A DNA stretch of 64,000 nucleotides. Source: Thermothielavioides terrestris NRRL 8126 (Eukaryota; Ascomycota; Sordariomycetes; Sordariales; Chaetomiaceae). This document shows, in pieces, positions 12,802-22,607 of the stretch (positions are counted from its first letter, which is position 1; each line of letters starts with the position of its first letter). The notes under the pieces are model-generated. The model was not told the origin of the DNA, made no database searches, and was given only the letters and a program-made list of their open reading frames with translations. The stretch spans positions 372,001-436,000 of the forward strand of contig NC_016460.1 in the NCBI RefSeq assembly GCF_000226115.1, read 5' to 3'. The translations under genes were made by a program, and so were the position numbers.

Positions 12802-13499
12802 CTTAATTGTCGCCTTAGTTTAGACTATAGACGTTAGGTTGAATAGGCGTATCATTGATAGGATAGTTAACGAAGGCCTAATAAAAGGTTCATTAGATTA
12901 AGGAAGAGGGCGTTCTAATTGCTATTGGCTATCGCCACTATATAAGAAGAACTAGATAGTTGATCGGCCACTGCTGTTAGCGATACTATTGGCAATCGCC
13001 GCTATATAGACTAATCGATCGATAGCTAAAGATTGTAATCGCTGTCGGTAGAACCGCTATACGATTAAGGCTCTTCGACTAAACCGTTGTTCGAAGGTAG
13101 AATACTTCCAACGTTGTCGACCTCGTTAAGTCGCTATACAAAGAAAGCAGGGGTTCAACCGGCTACTGCTATCGGCAAAGCCGCTATATAGACTAGTCAA
13201 TTGATAACGATAAAAGAAGAAAATAATTAGGTTAATAATCTTGTAGTTGTAGCTACTACTTAATATAGAGAAGTGCTATAGATATATAGAATAATAAGAT
13301 ATAGATTGATAATAGTAGTAGATTGAAAATCTAGGCGGTAGGACGCTAAGAAATATATGTCTATAGGGCAGAACATATATATATACACCGCTTGCCCAAA
13401 TGGGCCTAGCGTTGCAAAGTCTGTAGCGCAGAGCGTAGGGCACCCTTATCTAATCTATATACACAAACACATAGGTCATATGCCCCCCCTATTCCTCCT
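12802..13499. repeat. Probable LTR/leader DNA with repeated motif
   Basis: This stretch lies just upstream (minus sense) of the third gag. The motif GCCGCTATATAGACTA followed by a CGATCGATA- or AATTGATA-like end occurs near 13,003 and again near 13,175, and a related GCTACTGCTATCGGCAA segment precedes the second copy. It fits an LTR or leader with internal repeats. No coding frame was seen. It ends in a short, less AT-rich stretch (GCCCCCCCT, 13,481-13,489). Confidence 0.4.
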
Positions 13500-14330
13500 G
13501 CCCTATATTAGAGGCCTTATCTATTAGGCTTTCTCATTTAACAAGCTACTTCTTAAAATTAGCTTCTTTAATATATACGTTCCTAGGGTATTTAAGTATA
13601 TTAAAGTAAATATAAATATATATTTAAAGCTCTATTATTGTTTTAATAGTCGGCTAAACGGTCTTCTTAAGATTATTGTACTATATTCAAAGGTCGATAT
13701 ACTCTATAAAGTAGATAGACTAGTAGTTGGCTACTACTATAGTAGTTATAAAGGTTAATATCTAAGTAAGGTAGTTAGTCTAGCGTTTATAGTCCTTATA
13801 CTTACGATCTAGATCTTTCTTAACCTATATAATAACGATAATAATATTATTGTTGAACTACTTCTCTTTCTCGTTATAGAGCTTCCTCTAGCGACTGTTC
13901 AGTGCCTTGACACTAGGCTATTCTTATAGACTCTCGTTCTCAGAGAGGGTCTAGGAATCTATATCGTTATCCTAGGCTATAGAGGCAGTGCTAGGCCGCT
14001 GCTCGCCTATAGCAGGCACTCCTAGATCGGCTAGAGCTTCTACGGCTATAGCTAATGTAGAAGCCTATAGTTCGACGATATATTCCTAGAGCTTACGCCA
14101 GATATACTTATAAGCGAGATTATAGCTATTGGCCAATATAGGCTTTAGGAGTAGCTCCACCTTATATTCAAAATAGTCGAGTAAGTCGAGATGTTTAGCC
14201 TTATTAACGAACTTATAGTTCTAAGCTACCTAGTTATCCGAGCTAGCTAGGATAATATCGATCTTTGTATTAGCTTTCGAGGATATATTGCTACTAAGCG
14301 CTATATATAGAGCCGTTTACTCAGAGATAG
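13500..14330 (-). pseudogene. Copia-like gag remnant, RIP-degraded
   Basis: The minus strand reads, from about 14,300 down, SSDN-VA-NYKFVNKAKHLDLLDYFEYK, later RKLYNEKEK, then KDYKR-TNYLT-ILTFI and an ISTIVV-like stretch. This order (N-W-x-x-W near the start, a short helix naming the 'state', then a polar coiled segment with TxLTxILTFI) resembles the UBN2/Retrotran_gag type of fungal Ty1/Copia elements. The similarity is from memory of the family and partly hidden by TAG stops, so the class is uncertain. That it is a RIP-mutated retroelement gag is more secure. Confidence 0.45.
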
Positions 14331-14362
14331 AAGCGGGTTTTTAAGCTAATAAGACTCTTAAT

Positions 14363-14570
14363 TGTTAGAACCGCTACGTAGGCTCAGGAAGATAAAGCTA
14401 TTACAATGCAAGCGATATATACAACTAGGATCAATCGTAGTATTGAAGATATTATATTATAGGAGAGAGGCTCTTCAGGAGCCTAGTCCTAGGCGGCAGT
14501 TGGGCATCAAGCTGGTGGATCCTAATCTCGGTAGGCCGGCCCAGAGCCCTAGGCCGGGCCGGTTCTGACA
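14363..14570 (-). pseudogene. RIP-mutated partial copy of the F-box gene 3' part
   Basis: These 208 bases align over their whole length with 49,169-49,378, inside the 3' coding part of the F-box gene, with one 2-base gap and a locally scrambled 8-base stretch. In the first about 105 bases I count by eye about 18 C:G to T:A differences and one other change, all consistent with RIP acting on this copy. The similarity ends sharply after TTCTGACA in both places. This marks the right border of the RIP block. Confidence 0.85.
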
Positions 14571-15891
14571 GGAGAGTTACCAGGGAAAACGGGACATCCA
14601 ATGAAGTGTCAGTTATTTGGGTACGCAGCCTGGCCTAGCCCGGGTGTCGCCTATGTCCTCTCCCTAGCTGCTGCATGTCCCGACTTAGGTAGGTAAGGTA
14701 GTTACACTGAGACATAGTCACACTGAGACACAACCGATGTGCTTGTTCGTGGCCAGGGGCGCGAAGGGTTAGGGTTCTCGGATGGGTTGCCTCACACGCC
14801 CGGAGGATTTCGCTTGTTATGGTCGCACAAGTCGCCGCAGCCGCAGCCCTCCCGCTGTGCCGCCGACGAGCGTTTTTGAGTTTCTGTGCTTCTCAAAGGA
14901 CGAGGCAACCGATCATTGTGTGCGCAAGAGGCCGCCTCCGACAGGCCGACATTGCTTCCGCTCTGTTCGGTGTGGTGTTCTTTCTCGGTGTGGTGTTTTT
15001 TTTTTTTTTTTTCGGTGTGGTGGGCAGCACCCGGACACCTGGCAACATGGCAACATCGTTGCCTTGTCTGGTGACGCGTTCTTGGTGTCTCCAGGCCTTG
15101 GTCATCTGCCCATCTGCCACTTCATCGGCACAGTGCTCTGCCCATCCACGGGCGAGGCGTCCATCGCCTTCGCGCAAGGTGGCCGTGGAACATTGCACTG
15201 GTGAAGCCCCTGCTTGTCGGATCTTTTCGTTTCTTGCAACCACCTTGTCGGTCGTGGTCCAGGCCTGCGGCAGGTGAGAATGACGGACGTTTCTCCCGCT
15301 GCACCCCGCTGCACCCCGCTGCGGGCCGGGCAGACGATTCGTCGCCCAGATCCAGCCGTCTGGGTTTTGGGTGCGACCTTCTGCGCGGCACAACTGTGTG
15401 TGGTCTGCGCCGCTGCAAGCCCATGCACCTTCGGGAGTTCCTGCAGACAACCCTGGGCTTGGGTGCCAATGACCAGTCAGTTGTTGTGCTCCGCCACACC
15501 ACTGGGCTGCCAAGGCTGCAGGCGACCTCGCTAACCCCCTGGCGCTGCGGCTGTAACTGCCCCTGGTGGGCATGCGGCACCTGCAAGGCATTGCATTGCA
15601 TCCTGCCCTCTGCCGACTGCGGACGTCTGCATGGCTCCCTCACTAGTGCCATCATCTCCACCGTGTTATAAAGCGGCGGCGTTTTTCTTCACATTTGGCC
15701 ATCCCAATCATTGACCACCCCACTATCTGTTGTTGTTGTTGACCCATCATTCTTCTCGTGCACTAGTGCAGTCCCCGCTAGGCCCACTTAGTCAGTTCTT
15801 AAAAAAGTTCCCCGGCGAAATCCATCGCAACCAAATCAGGGTCCTTGACGACCTGATCTCCGAGCCGCACACATCAAGCTCCGCCGCCTCC
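14571..15891. other. Intergenic, no supported gene
   Basis: GC-rich DNA between the RIP block and the Cys/His-rich gene. It holds a T16-type run near 15,000 between repeated CGGTGTGGTG motifs and a short tandem CTGCACCCCG near 15,299-15,320. Several overlapping open frames exist on both strands but none shows a recognisable domain or convincing splice signals. Confidence 0.5.
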
Positions 15892-17468
15892 ATGTCGTCG
15901 TGGTCGGACGCCTCATACACCTGGTACTCGACCGCGTCGGACTACTCCGAGGTCCTGACGGACGACTCGCGCAAGTGCCAGGTCGAGGGCTGCCACAGGA
16001 AGCACGCCTTTGTGCGCCTCGCTGGGGGCCGCAAGGTCTACTCCAAGTACTGCGCAGAGCGTGCGTCTGCCCCTTCCAGCAACGTACCTAGAGTGTCCGC
16101 TAACCCTTGATTCCAGACACCTGCGCCAAGACCTACCCCGAGGACGAGGGTTACCACTGCCCGACGCCACGGAAGGCCGGTGAGAGGTACTGCGACGACC
16201 GTGAGTGTGTCCCTCCGACCTCTTCTGTTCAGCTGCTGACAGTGCGCAGACCTACGATGCGGCGAGCCAGGCTGCGATAGGAGGGGCGAATACATTGGCG
16301 TCCGCGAGTACATCCCGTGGTTCTGCGTCCAGCGTACGTCCAACCTCCCATCCCCGCGACTTCCCCGTCCCAGACCGCAAGGACTGACATGCCATGCCGC
16401 AGACCGCTGCACTGCGCCCGACTGCCACTCTCGAGCCACAGACAGCCGCCAGCAGCGCTGTGGCCGCCACGTGAGGCTGTGCGGCGTACCCGGCTGCGCG
16501 CGACCGGCCCACCAGCACCGCGATGGCCGCCTCGACCTCGTGTGTGCCGTCCACTACGGCATCTACCGCTGCGTCTGGCCCGACTGCTCCCGCAGCACCG
16601 GCTCCAGCATGCGCTACTGTCCCGCACACAAGTGCTGCGTCGCCGAGTGCGCCGCCGGCCGCGACGCGACAGGCGGCACGGACGCCTGTGCAAAGCGTGA
16701 GTTCCCTTTCCCCCCTCCGGAATCCCCCCTTCCCAAACCGCATCTTGGGTTCTCCTATCTAACTCCAGAAAAACAGACCGCTGCACCGTCCCGCGCTGCC
16801 CCAACCCGGTCCTCTACCCCTCCCACCCCCGCTCGCTGCACTGCACCCTCCACACCTGCCGCGCAGCCGGCTGCGTCTCCCCGCGGACCAGCACCACCAC
16901 CAGCACCAGCAGCAGCAGCACCACCACCAAGACAACAACAGCAAGCGACTTCTGTCCGACCCACACCTGCCTGACCCCGCACTGCACCGCGCCCGCCCGC
17001 TTCGCCCACTCGCACTGCACGCGGCACGCCTGCGCCGTGGCCAACTGCGCCAACGCGCGCCTCGGCGCCGCCGACCCGGCCGGCGCGCTGTCCCCGAGCA
17101 GCTGGCGGTACCGCGACCGGTGCGAGGCGCACGCGCGCGCGCGCGAGAGGCGGGCCGTGTCGGTGGGCGGGCTGGAGGACATCGGGATCGGGATCGGGAC
17201 GACGACCGGGACGGGTGCCGGCGTGGCGGGAGTGGCGGGCGGTGGTGGTGGTGGTGGTGGGGACGGCGGCGCGTCGCTGCGGGATCGGTTTGAGCTTGAG
17301 TTGGCTGGGGAGAGGGAGCGGAAGCGGTTGAGCGATGATCTGGAGGCGCTGCGCAGGCGGGAGAGGGAGAGGGAGAGGGAGGCGGAGCGGCGGAGGGCGG
17401 AGGTGGAGAGGCTGAGGAGGGATCTGGAAGAGTGGAGGGGGCTGAATCCTGATCGGGACCGGTGGTGA
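15892..17468 (+). CDS. Modular Cys/His-rich (putative zinc-binding) protein with C-terminal coiled coil
   Basis: Five exons (15,892-16,060; 16,117-16,200; 16,250-16,333; 16,403-16,696; 16,777-17,468) give 440 residues. After a Ser/Tyr-rich start (MSSWSDASYTWYS) the protein is a string of modules of the form C-x(3-4)-C ... (Y/F)-C-x2-H-x(1-2)-C, for example YCAEHTC, YCDDHLRC, FCVQHRC and YCPAHKCC. The Cys/His spacing suggests metal binding, but no named domain was recognised. A Thr/Ser tract, a Gly run and a highly charged coiled coil (Arg/Glu repeats, about residues 370-430) follow. All four introns are phase 1 and cut the same codon, the His of C-x2-H, and exons 2 and 3 are both exactly 84 bases. 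The first in-frame ATG was chosen. Function unknown. Confidence 0.8.
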
Positions 17469-18152
17469 CCGGAGGACTGCTTGGCAATCATGCTTTTTTG
17501 GGATGGTTGGCGTTGGAAGGGCCTGGTTTGGGATGGTTGGTTGACGATACCCTGCATCGGAACTGATTGATGATGGCGTTCGGTCTGGGTCTGGTTACAC
17601 GTACTGTTTTCAGGTTGGAAATGCGTTGTTTTTTCTGTTGACAGTTGTCCCGGGCTCCTTGCTTGTTGGCGGATGTGGAGTGTCCGACCTGAGTCATGCA
17701 CTTAGAAGAGAAAAAGGACAAGGGGGTGAAGAAAAGGAATCCGGGGGGACGGGCTAGAAAAGGGGGAAAGGAAATTACGCGAAGGTCATATGAAGAGAAT
17801 GAGAGGGACTAGCTGAAGAAAACGAGAAAAAAAAGGAAGAGACAAGAGAAGAGAAGTCCAAACCAGTCTTTTTAGCACACTCTGTTTGAAATAGTCTTTT
17901 TAAACCAGTCTTTTGCTTTTTTTTAAAAAAAAAGAAAGAAAGAAAAATAATGGAAAAGAGGTGAGAGGGAGAAGGGGGGAGAGAGAAGTAAGACATTTAG
18001 AGAAATTGACTAGAAATAAGAAACTTGAAAGAAGAACTAGAATAGAAAAAGAAAGAAAGAAAGAGAGAGAGCAAGAAAGAGAAATTAGCTGAGAAAAGAG
18101 TAAGGAGTTATATAAGATTGAAAATAAGGAGAGGAACGAAATCTAGAGGAAC
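17469..18152. other. Intergenic with a long purine-rich (A/G) tract
   Basis: From about 17,700 to 18,150 the plus strand is overwhelmingly A and G (AAGAAAGAAAG and GAGAGA runs). No gene was seen. The tract continues on the far side of the MITE (18,567-18,660), so the MITE probably inserted into it. Confidence 0.6.
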
Positions 18153-18154
18153 TA

Positions 18155-18561
18155 CCCGAGGGCTAAAGGAAAAGTGGAGATTTTCGCAGCCCTCTCTCCT
18201 TCTATCAGAGAGGGGCACAAAATTGGCGGACGTTATATAATTGGCGGACAATTATCGATACGCCTATTCTACACTAAACTTTGTTAATGCAAAACAAAAC
18301 TTTTAATATCTCAACAACTATTTAACTAAACTTAATAAAACTTTAAAATTATAATTTTTAATAGAATAGCTCTTAATTTTGAAATTTTAGTTTTTCTATT
18401 TTAGGGTTAGGGTTATAGGAGGCTTATTTTCCTAGGGTTAGGGTTATTAGTGGTTAGAGGTAGGTGTCCGTTTTTTATTGGGGTGTCCGCCAATTTTATA
18501 CCCCTCTCTCCTGGAAGGAGAGAGGGCTGCGAAAATCTCTACTTTTCCTTTAGCCCTCGGG
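18155..18561. mobile_element. MITE with about 80-base terminal inverted repeats, TA target site
   Basis: The left end starts CCCGAGGGCTAAAGGAAAAG and the right end is its reverse complement. The inverted match runs about 80 bases with few mismatches and ends in the shared AAAATTGGCGGAC. Both ends are flanked by TA (18,153-18,154 and 18,562-18,563), the target-site duplication of Tc1/mariner elements. The 407-base element has no coding frame. Its core is AT-rich and holds GGGTTAGGGTTA-type telomere-like repeats near 18,402-18,445. It is a non-autonomous element and no transposase source is in the window. Confidence 0.85.
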
Positions 18562-18563
18562 TA

Positions 18564-19046
18564 GCTAAAGAAGAGAGCAACAGGATTGGGAATCGAAAAG
18601 ATAAACTTCAAAAGAACGGGCTAAACAAGGGAAGAAGAGAAAGCAAAAGATGGAAAAAAGGCACTTGGAGGAACCTACCTTTACACCTAGGGCGGTAACG
18701 CTCACTCCAGCAGGGAACGGGAAATCGGCGAAGCATACCTGCCCACCCGCATGTCGCAGAGCCAATTGGTCGGTGTCATGCAGACAGGAAAGTGGCATTG
18801 ACTACAGCAAGAGTGGAGGCAGAGTCTCGCACCGGACACGACCATCTACCCTACACCCCATGCATCCCACACCGCAGACCCAATGCCTTCACACCTATTG
18901 CCCTGTGCATACATAGCCAGGGCTCCTCCTAGATGCTAGCGTGGAGAAAGCAGTTGAACACATGTAGAACACCCTATAACCCGGTTCTCGACATGTCATA
19001 TCCACATGTCTCTCCCCCAGTCTGCACCTCGAACAACCCAAATCCC
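18564..19046. other. Intergenic, no supported gene
   Basis: Purine-rich at the left, then ordinary sequence downstream of the SET gene. An 88-codon open frame at 18,650 has no recognisable feature. Confidence 0.45.
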
Positions 19047-20420
19047 CTATTGCCCTCGACGCTTTAAACTGTAACGATGGCTATAATGTCCAGTAACGTC
19101 CGATGCCATGATCCGCATGGCCGCGACATCGTTCGAGTCGGGCCCGCCCTCGACAATTCCCGCCTGCACGGCCAGGTCAGCGTACTTCTTGGCGCGCTTG
19201 TCGTCGCCGAGGTAGTTGAAGTTGACTGCGGCGAGCTCGTACGCCTCGGCGAAGCGCGCGTGCAGCCGCTCCTCCTCGTACAGCTTGAGGAAACGCTCGA
19301 TCATGGGGAAGTCCACCTTGGTGCTGTCGTGGTTGCGCAGCTCCGCCCGGATCGCCAGCAGCTCCTCCATCCGCCGGTCCGCCTCCTTGGCCGCCTCGCC
19401 CTCCGGCCCGCCCGGCGGGTTGCACGCCCGGCACGGACACCCGGCCGCGCTCCCGCTCCCGCCCCCGCTCCCGGCCAGCCCGCGATGCCGGCGCACCCAG
19501 GCGGCGCGCTCCTTGCGCGGCAGGAACGGGTCGATGTACGCGATCGTGAGCTCCTCGCCGGGCTGGGTGCGGCGGGCGACGGTGGCGCGCAGCGCGAACG
19601 ACGGCCCGTCGATGTACGTCGCCACGTTGGGGCGGCAGTCGTGCTGCAGCGCCGAGACCTCAGGGTAGTTGGCGAAGTGCCTGGAGTGGGCCGCGGGCTC
19701 CGCGGGGTCCTGGGGCCCGGCGAGGACGCGGTTGCCGAAGCCGAGGTCGATTTCGAACGGGTGGGCATGCAGGATCTCCTCGATCGAGCGCGGGTTGGCG
19801 TTGGCGGTGTCGCCTGGGCGGAGGCGCTGCTTGTCGAAGGCGGCGCGGGTGGCGGGGGGCAGGTAGGAGACTGCCGTTTCGAGCAGGCGGGTGCGGTCTT
19901 TTTTCTTGGGGACTTCGTCGAAGAAGGACTTGTGCACGACCAGGACGGGCGACCACGACATGAGTTGCTTGCCGCGCCGGAGGGGCTTTGTGGCGGTGAC
20001 CCCGGGGCCTTTCTCGACCACGTCGGTGGTCGTGAAGGGCACCGGGTCGTCAAAGTACCTGTTCTCGGCCCGGTCGAGGTGGTTTTCAATGCGTCCGAGC
20101 TTCTGGAACTCCTCGAATCGGGTGACTGCCACAAGGCCGCGGCCGTTGGCGACGCGGTGGTTGGTGTAGACGCAGTAGATGCCGGAGCAGATCTTGGACT
20201 CCCACCACCCTTGGACGGGCGGGGACTGAGGCGCCGGTATCGTTTCGTTGCCGGTGTAGACCTGTCGTTTTTCGATGGGTTCGGACGCTAAACCGTCAGC
20301 CGAGCCGGCCGGCGGTGGATCTGCGTTCACTGCTCTTTTGGCGTCGACGCCGACAGCCACGAGTGGCGCGACTAGGCCGAGGAGCAGCACGCGAGCCCAC
20401 GAGAGCTGACTCCCGGCCAT
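19047..20420 (-). CDS. SET domain protein with N-terminal signal peptide
   Basis: A single exon encodes 457 residues. The chosen ATG (20,420) starts MAGSQLSWARVLLLGLVAPL, a signal peptide or signal anchor; an upstream in-frame ATG would add 53 residues and bury it. A SET domain covers about residues 125-340: GPGVTATKPLRRG at its start, ALQHDCRPN in place of the NHSC box, then ELTIAYIDP with the catalytic-region Tyr, followed by a Cys-rich CPCRAC resembling post-SET. The C-terminal part is helical and TPR-like (MIERFLKLYEEERLHARFAE). SET proteins transfer methyl groups to lysines, but a protein entering the secretory pathway would have no obvious histone target; its substrate is unknown. Fungal genomes have many such SET proteins. 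Confidence 0.85.
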   Translation of the reverse strand: MAGSQLSWARVLLLGLVAPLVAVGVDAKRAVNADPPPAGSADGLASEPIEKRQVYTGNETIPAPQSPPVQGWWESKICSGIYCVYTNHRVANGRGLVAVTRFEEFQKLGRIENHLDRAENRYFDDPVPFTTTDVVEKGPGVTATKPLRRGKQLMSWSPVLVVHKSFFDEVPKKKDRTRLLETAVSYLPPATRAAFDKQRLRPGDTANANPRSIEEILHAHPFEIDLGFGNRVLAGPQDPAEPAAHSRHFANYPEVSALQHDCRPNVATYIDGPSFALRATVARRTQPGEELTIAYIDPFLPRKERAAWVRRHRGLAGSGGGSGSAAGCPCRACNPPGGPEGEAAKEADRRMEELLAIRAELRNHDSTKVDFPMIERFLKLYEEERLHARFAEAYELAAVNFNYLGDDKRAKKYADLAVQAGIVEGGPDSNDVAAMRIMASDVTGHYSHRYSLKRRGQ

Positions 20421-21137
20421 GTTGTACAAATCTACGTCTAGCTTCCTTGTGTCCGATCGCGAAGTTCTTTCTCGACTGGCAGCCCCTTGGAGCGTTCCCG
20501 GACCGGTTGCCGACTTGCTGTCTTGCGCCCACGAACAGGTTGTTTGAAGGTCGGTGACTCTGGCTGCCGAGCTTTCCACATTCTACTGACCTGGCGTGAA
20601 GAGAAGAGCTCGTTATGACGTTGCTTGCTCCGGATGAGGCAACGTGGCCTAGACGCCAGCAGGGCAGCGACACATTACGTCGTATGCTAATTCACGTTGT
20701 TCCATCAGGATGTCTAGTAGGCATGGCAATGATTGGCATTTGCAACTGCCTAAATTCACTTATCGGCAGCTATTATTTCATCCGACCCTGTCTCTTGATA
20801 CATGCATACCTACCTGCCCGGATGGGACAGCTCGACGGCTAAACTCGATCCTCCAAGAGGCACATGCATATCTCTGATTGGCTGCGACTATATGCTGGAC
20901 AAGGTTGAACGAACCTAAAAGAATAGCATAGATCCGCCGAACAATCGCATCCATGGCGATCCGTGCTGCAATGCAAGGGAGTGTACCATGATTGCATGCT
21001 TCGCGCTCATGATGCTCCGCGGCAGAGATGACGGTTCCAACAACACGGACTCAACCGCGTGCCCGACTCCGTCCTGTGATCAGGGCTACGGAAACGTCAG
21101 TGGGCAGAAGAATAGCGTCCGGGCCGGCCAGTCAGCT
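20421..21137. other. Intergenic, no supported gene
   Basis: Upstream region of the SET gene. No coding signal or RNA gene was recognised. Confidence 0.45.
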
Positions 21138-21350
21138 TTAACTGTTGGCAATGATCTCCATCTCGCCAGAGTCTTCGAGGGCCGATGTCAGGTTCTCGAC
21201 CCCGGCTTTCCGTGACCACCACGTTGTCTTCGATCCCGTAGAGAGGTCGACAAAACGCCAGACACACAGACACACGTCTCCAGGACGCGCCTTATCTCAC
21301 CGCCCCAACATCCAATATCTTTTCTAGGACATCGGCGTCGGCGTTGGTGG
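21138..21350 (-). pseudogene. 3' fragment of an M24 aminopeptidase P/prolidase gene
   Basis: The minus strand carries DADVLEKILDVGAV, then, after an intron-like gap, IEDNVVVTE, then, in another frame, AGVENLTSALEDSGEMEI and a stop at 21,138-21,140. This matches the last two exons of the neighbouring intact gene ([14 protein letters not shown] / [18 protein letters not shown]). A single-base frameshift sits after VVTE, and the intron lacks a proper AG acceptor (CTACGG in its place). The catalytic body of the enzyme is absent upstream, so this is a leftover fragment, too diverged to be a recent copy. Confidence 0.75.
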
Positions 21351-22062
21351 CGTTGGCGTTGCCGCCCGCTCCTTTGTGGAGGAGGAGCGGCAGATATCGC
21401 GAAGGGCTAGGATGGAAGGCATCGAACTCGGCCTCACTTCTTACAGACGGCGTCATCAAGATCGCCGGCACAGAAGAAACGGTCATACGCGGGCACCGGC
21501 CGGCCCTGGCGTCAGGCATACCGGAGGCTTGGAAACGCTGGACAGCATGGGCTGTAGACGCAAGTCCTGGAGGGACACCGGAGCCAACTGGCGCCGGAAG
21601 GGCATCCCCAAGACAGCCCGTGACAGTGTTTTGGTGGGAATTCAGGTTTTCCAAGGCTTCAGCTTTCTGGACTTCCAACGAAAACCAGCAGCTCCATGGT
21701 ACCAAGTCCCCTCGACGCCCCAAGAATCCGCTAGCTTATCGCCACGACCTGGCGCCGGAGCCCGAAGAGTCGCGTCGGCATCCCAAGTATCGGCCCCGGC
21801 TGATAACAAGTTTTGCCTTTGCCGTCTACAAGGCCTGGTAGCCATGAAATCGACTACATCAGTGTTTTCCAGAATGACGCCCCGACAGTGAGAGAAGCTG
21901 GTTAAACCAGGCTTTCACTCCACTCGGGAGCCCGACACAGCATTTTGGTAGGAAAATCGAGATTCGAAGGGCAACCCCTTTTAGAATGAGACGAACTAAA
22001 CGGAACAAGCAAAAGAAAACGACAAGAAAAGAAGCTAATGAGCCAAAGGAATCGGAGAGGTC
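21351..22062. other. Intergenic, no supported gene
   Basis: Open frames of 140-170 codons overlap on both strands here without recognisable domains. Part of the minus-strand sequence directly upstream of the fragment (PLLLHKGAGG) could be a decayed piece of the same gene. Confidence 0.4.
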
Positions 22063-22171
22063 TCTCTGCCTCGGAATCGAACCGAAGACCCTGGGAGGAT
22101 CCGGGATATCCGTTGACACAGGCAACTTCAACCCCAACCTGCCCAGATGCTTACCGTTACACCACAGAAGC
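22063..22171 (-). tRNA. tRNA-like sequence with intron (possible pseudo-tRNA)
   Basis: The minus strand contains a good internal promoter pair: TGGTGTAACGG (A box, 22,154-22,164) and GGTTCGATTCC (B box, 22,073-22,083). A T-arm (TTCGG/CCGAG) and an anticodon-stem pair (CTGGG/CCCAG) can be drawn. The 46 bases between the stem halves would be a 7-base loop plus an intron of about 39 bases. Against a working gene: the 5' acceptor strand (GCTTCTG) does not pair with GCAGAGA, and position 33 is not T. No anticodon is assigned. It may be a decayed tRNA or a tRNA-derived sequence. Confidence 0.35.
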
Positions 22172-22607
22172 CATTCCCGTGAGCCAAGCGTGATCGCACT
22201 GTGTGCAGTTCAGGCATATGAACCTGCAAAGCGGCCATTTTCACAGAGTCCGCAGAGCACCGTTGACTCCTGGTTCGGAAACTCAAGGTTAACCAGCAAG
22301 ACGGATGTTAGAGAACGGCACTGGAAGGGACCTCCATTCGCCAGAAGGCTCTGACATCTCAGGCCGCCATGCGTACAATCCATCACGCGTCGGACCCCTC
22401 GACTAGACAGCAGATAGGATATCCGCACCTAATCGGGGTAATGGGAGAATGCGGCATCAGACTCCTGAGGAGCTGGACGGATCACAGCGGGCAGGGTCCT
22501 ATGTGTCATCACCCTATCTCAGGTAGGTACATGTACCTACCTTTCAACTGCCAGGTACTCCAAAAGCAACCTTCCTCCCATGTTTCCCCCATCGTGACCC
22601 GCTTGTC

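Noticed and set aside
14782..15671. Several long overlapping open frames on both strands (up to 232 codons)
   Set aside because: They overlap one another in four or more frames, show no domain or signal peptide, and cross a T run. Chance open frames in GC-rich DNA explain them.
19077..20291. 404-codon plus-strand frame
   Set aside because: It is the antisense shadow of the SET gene.
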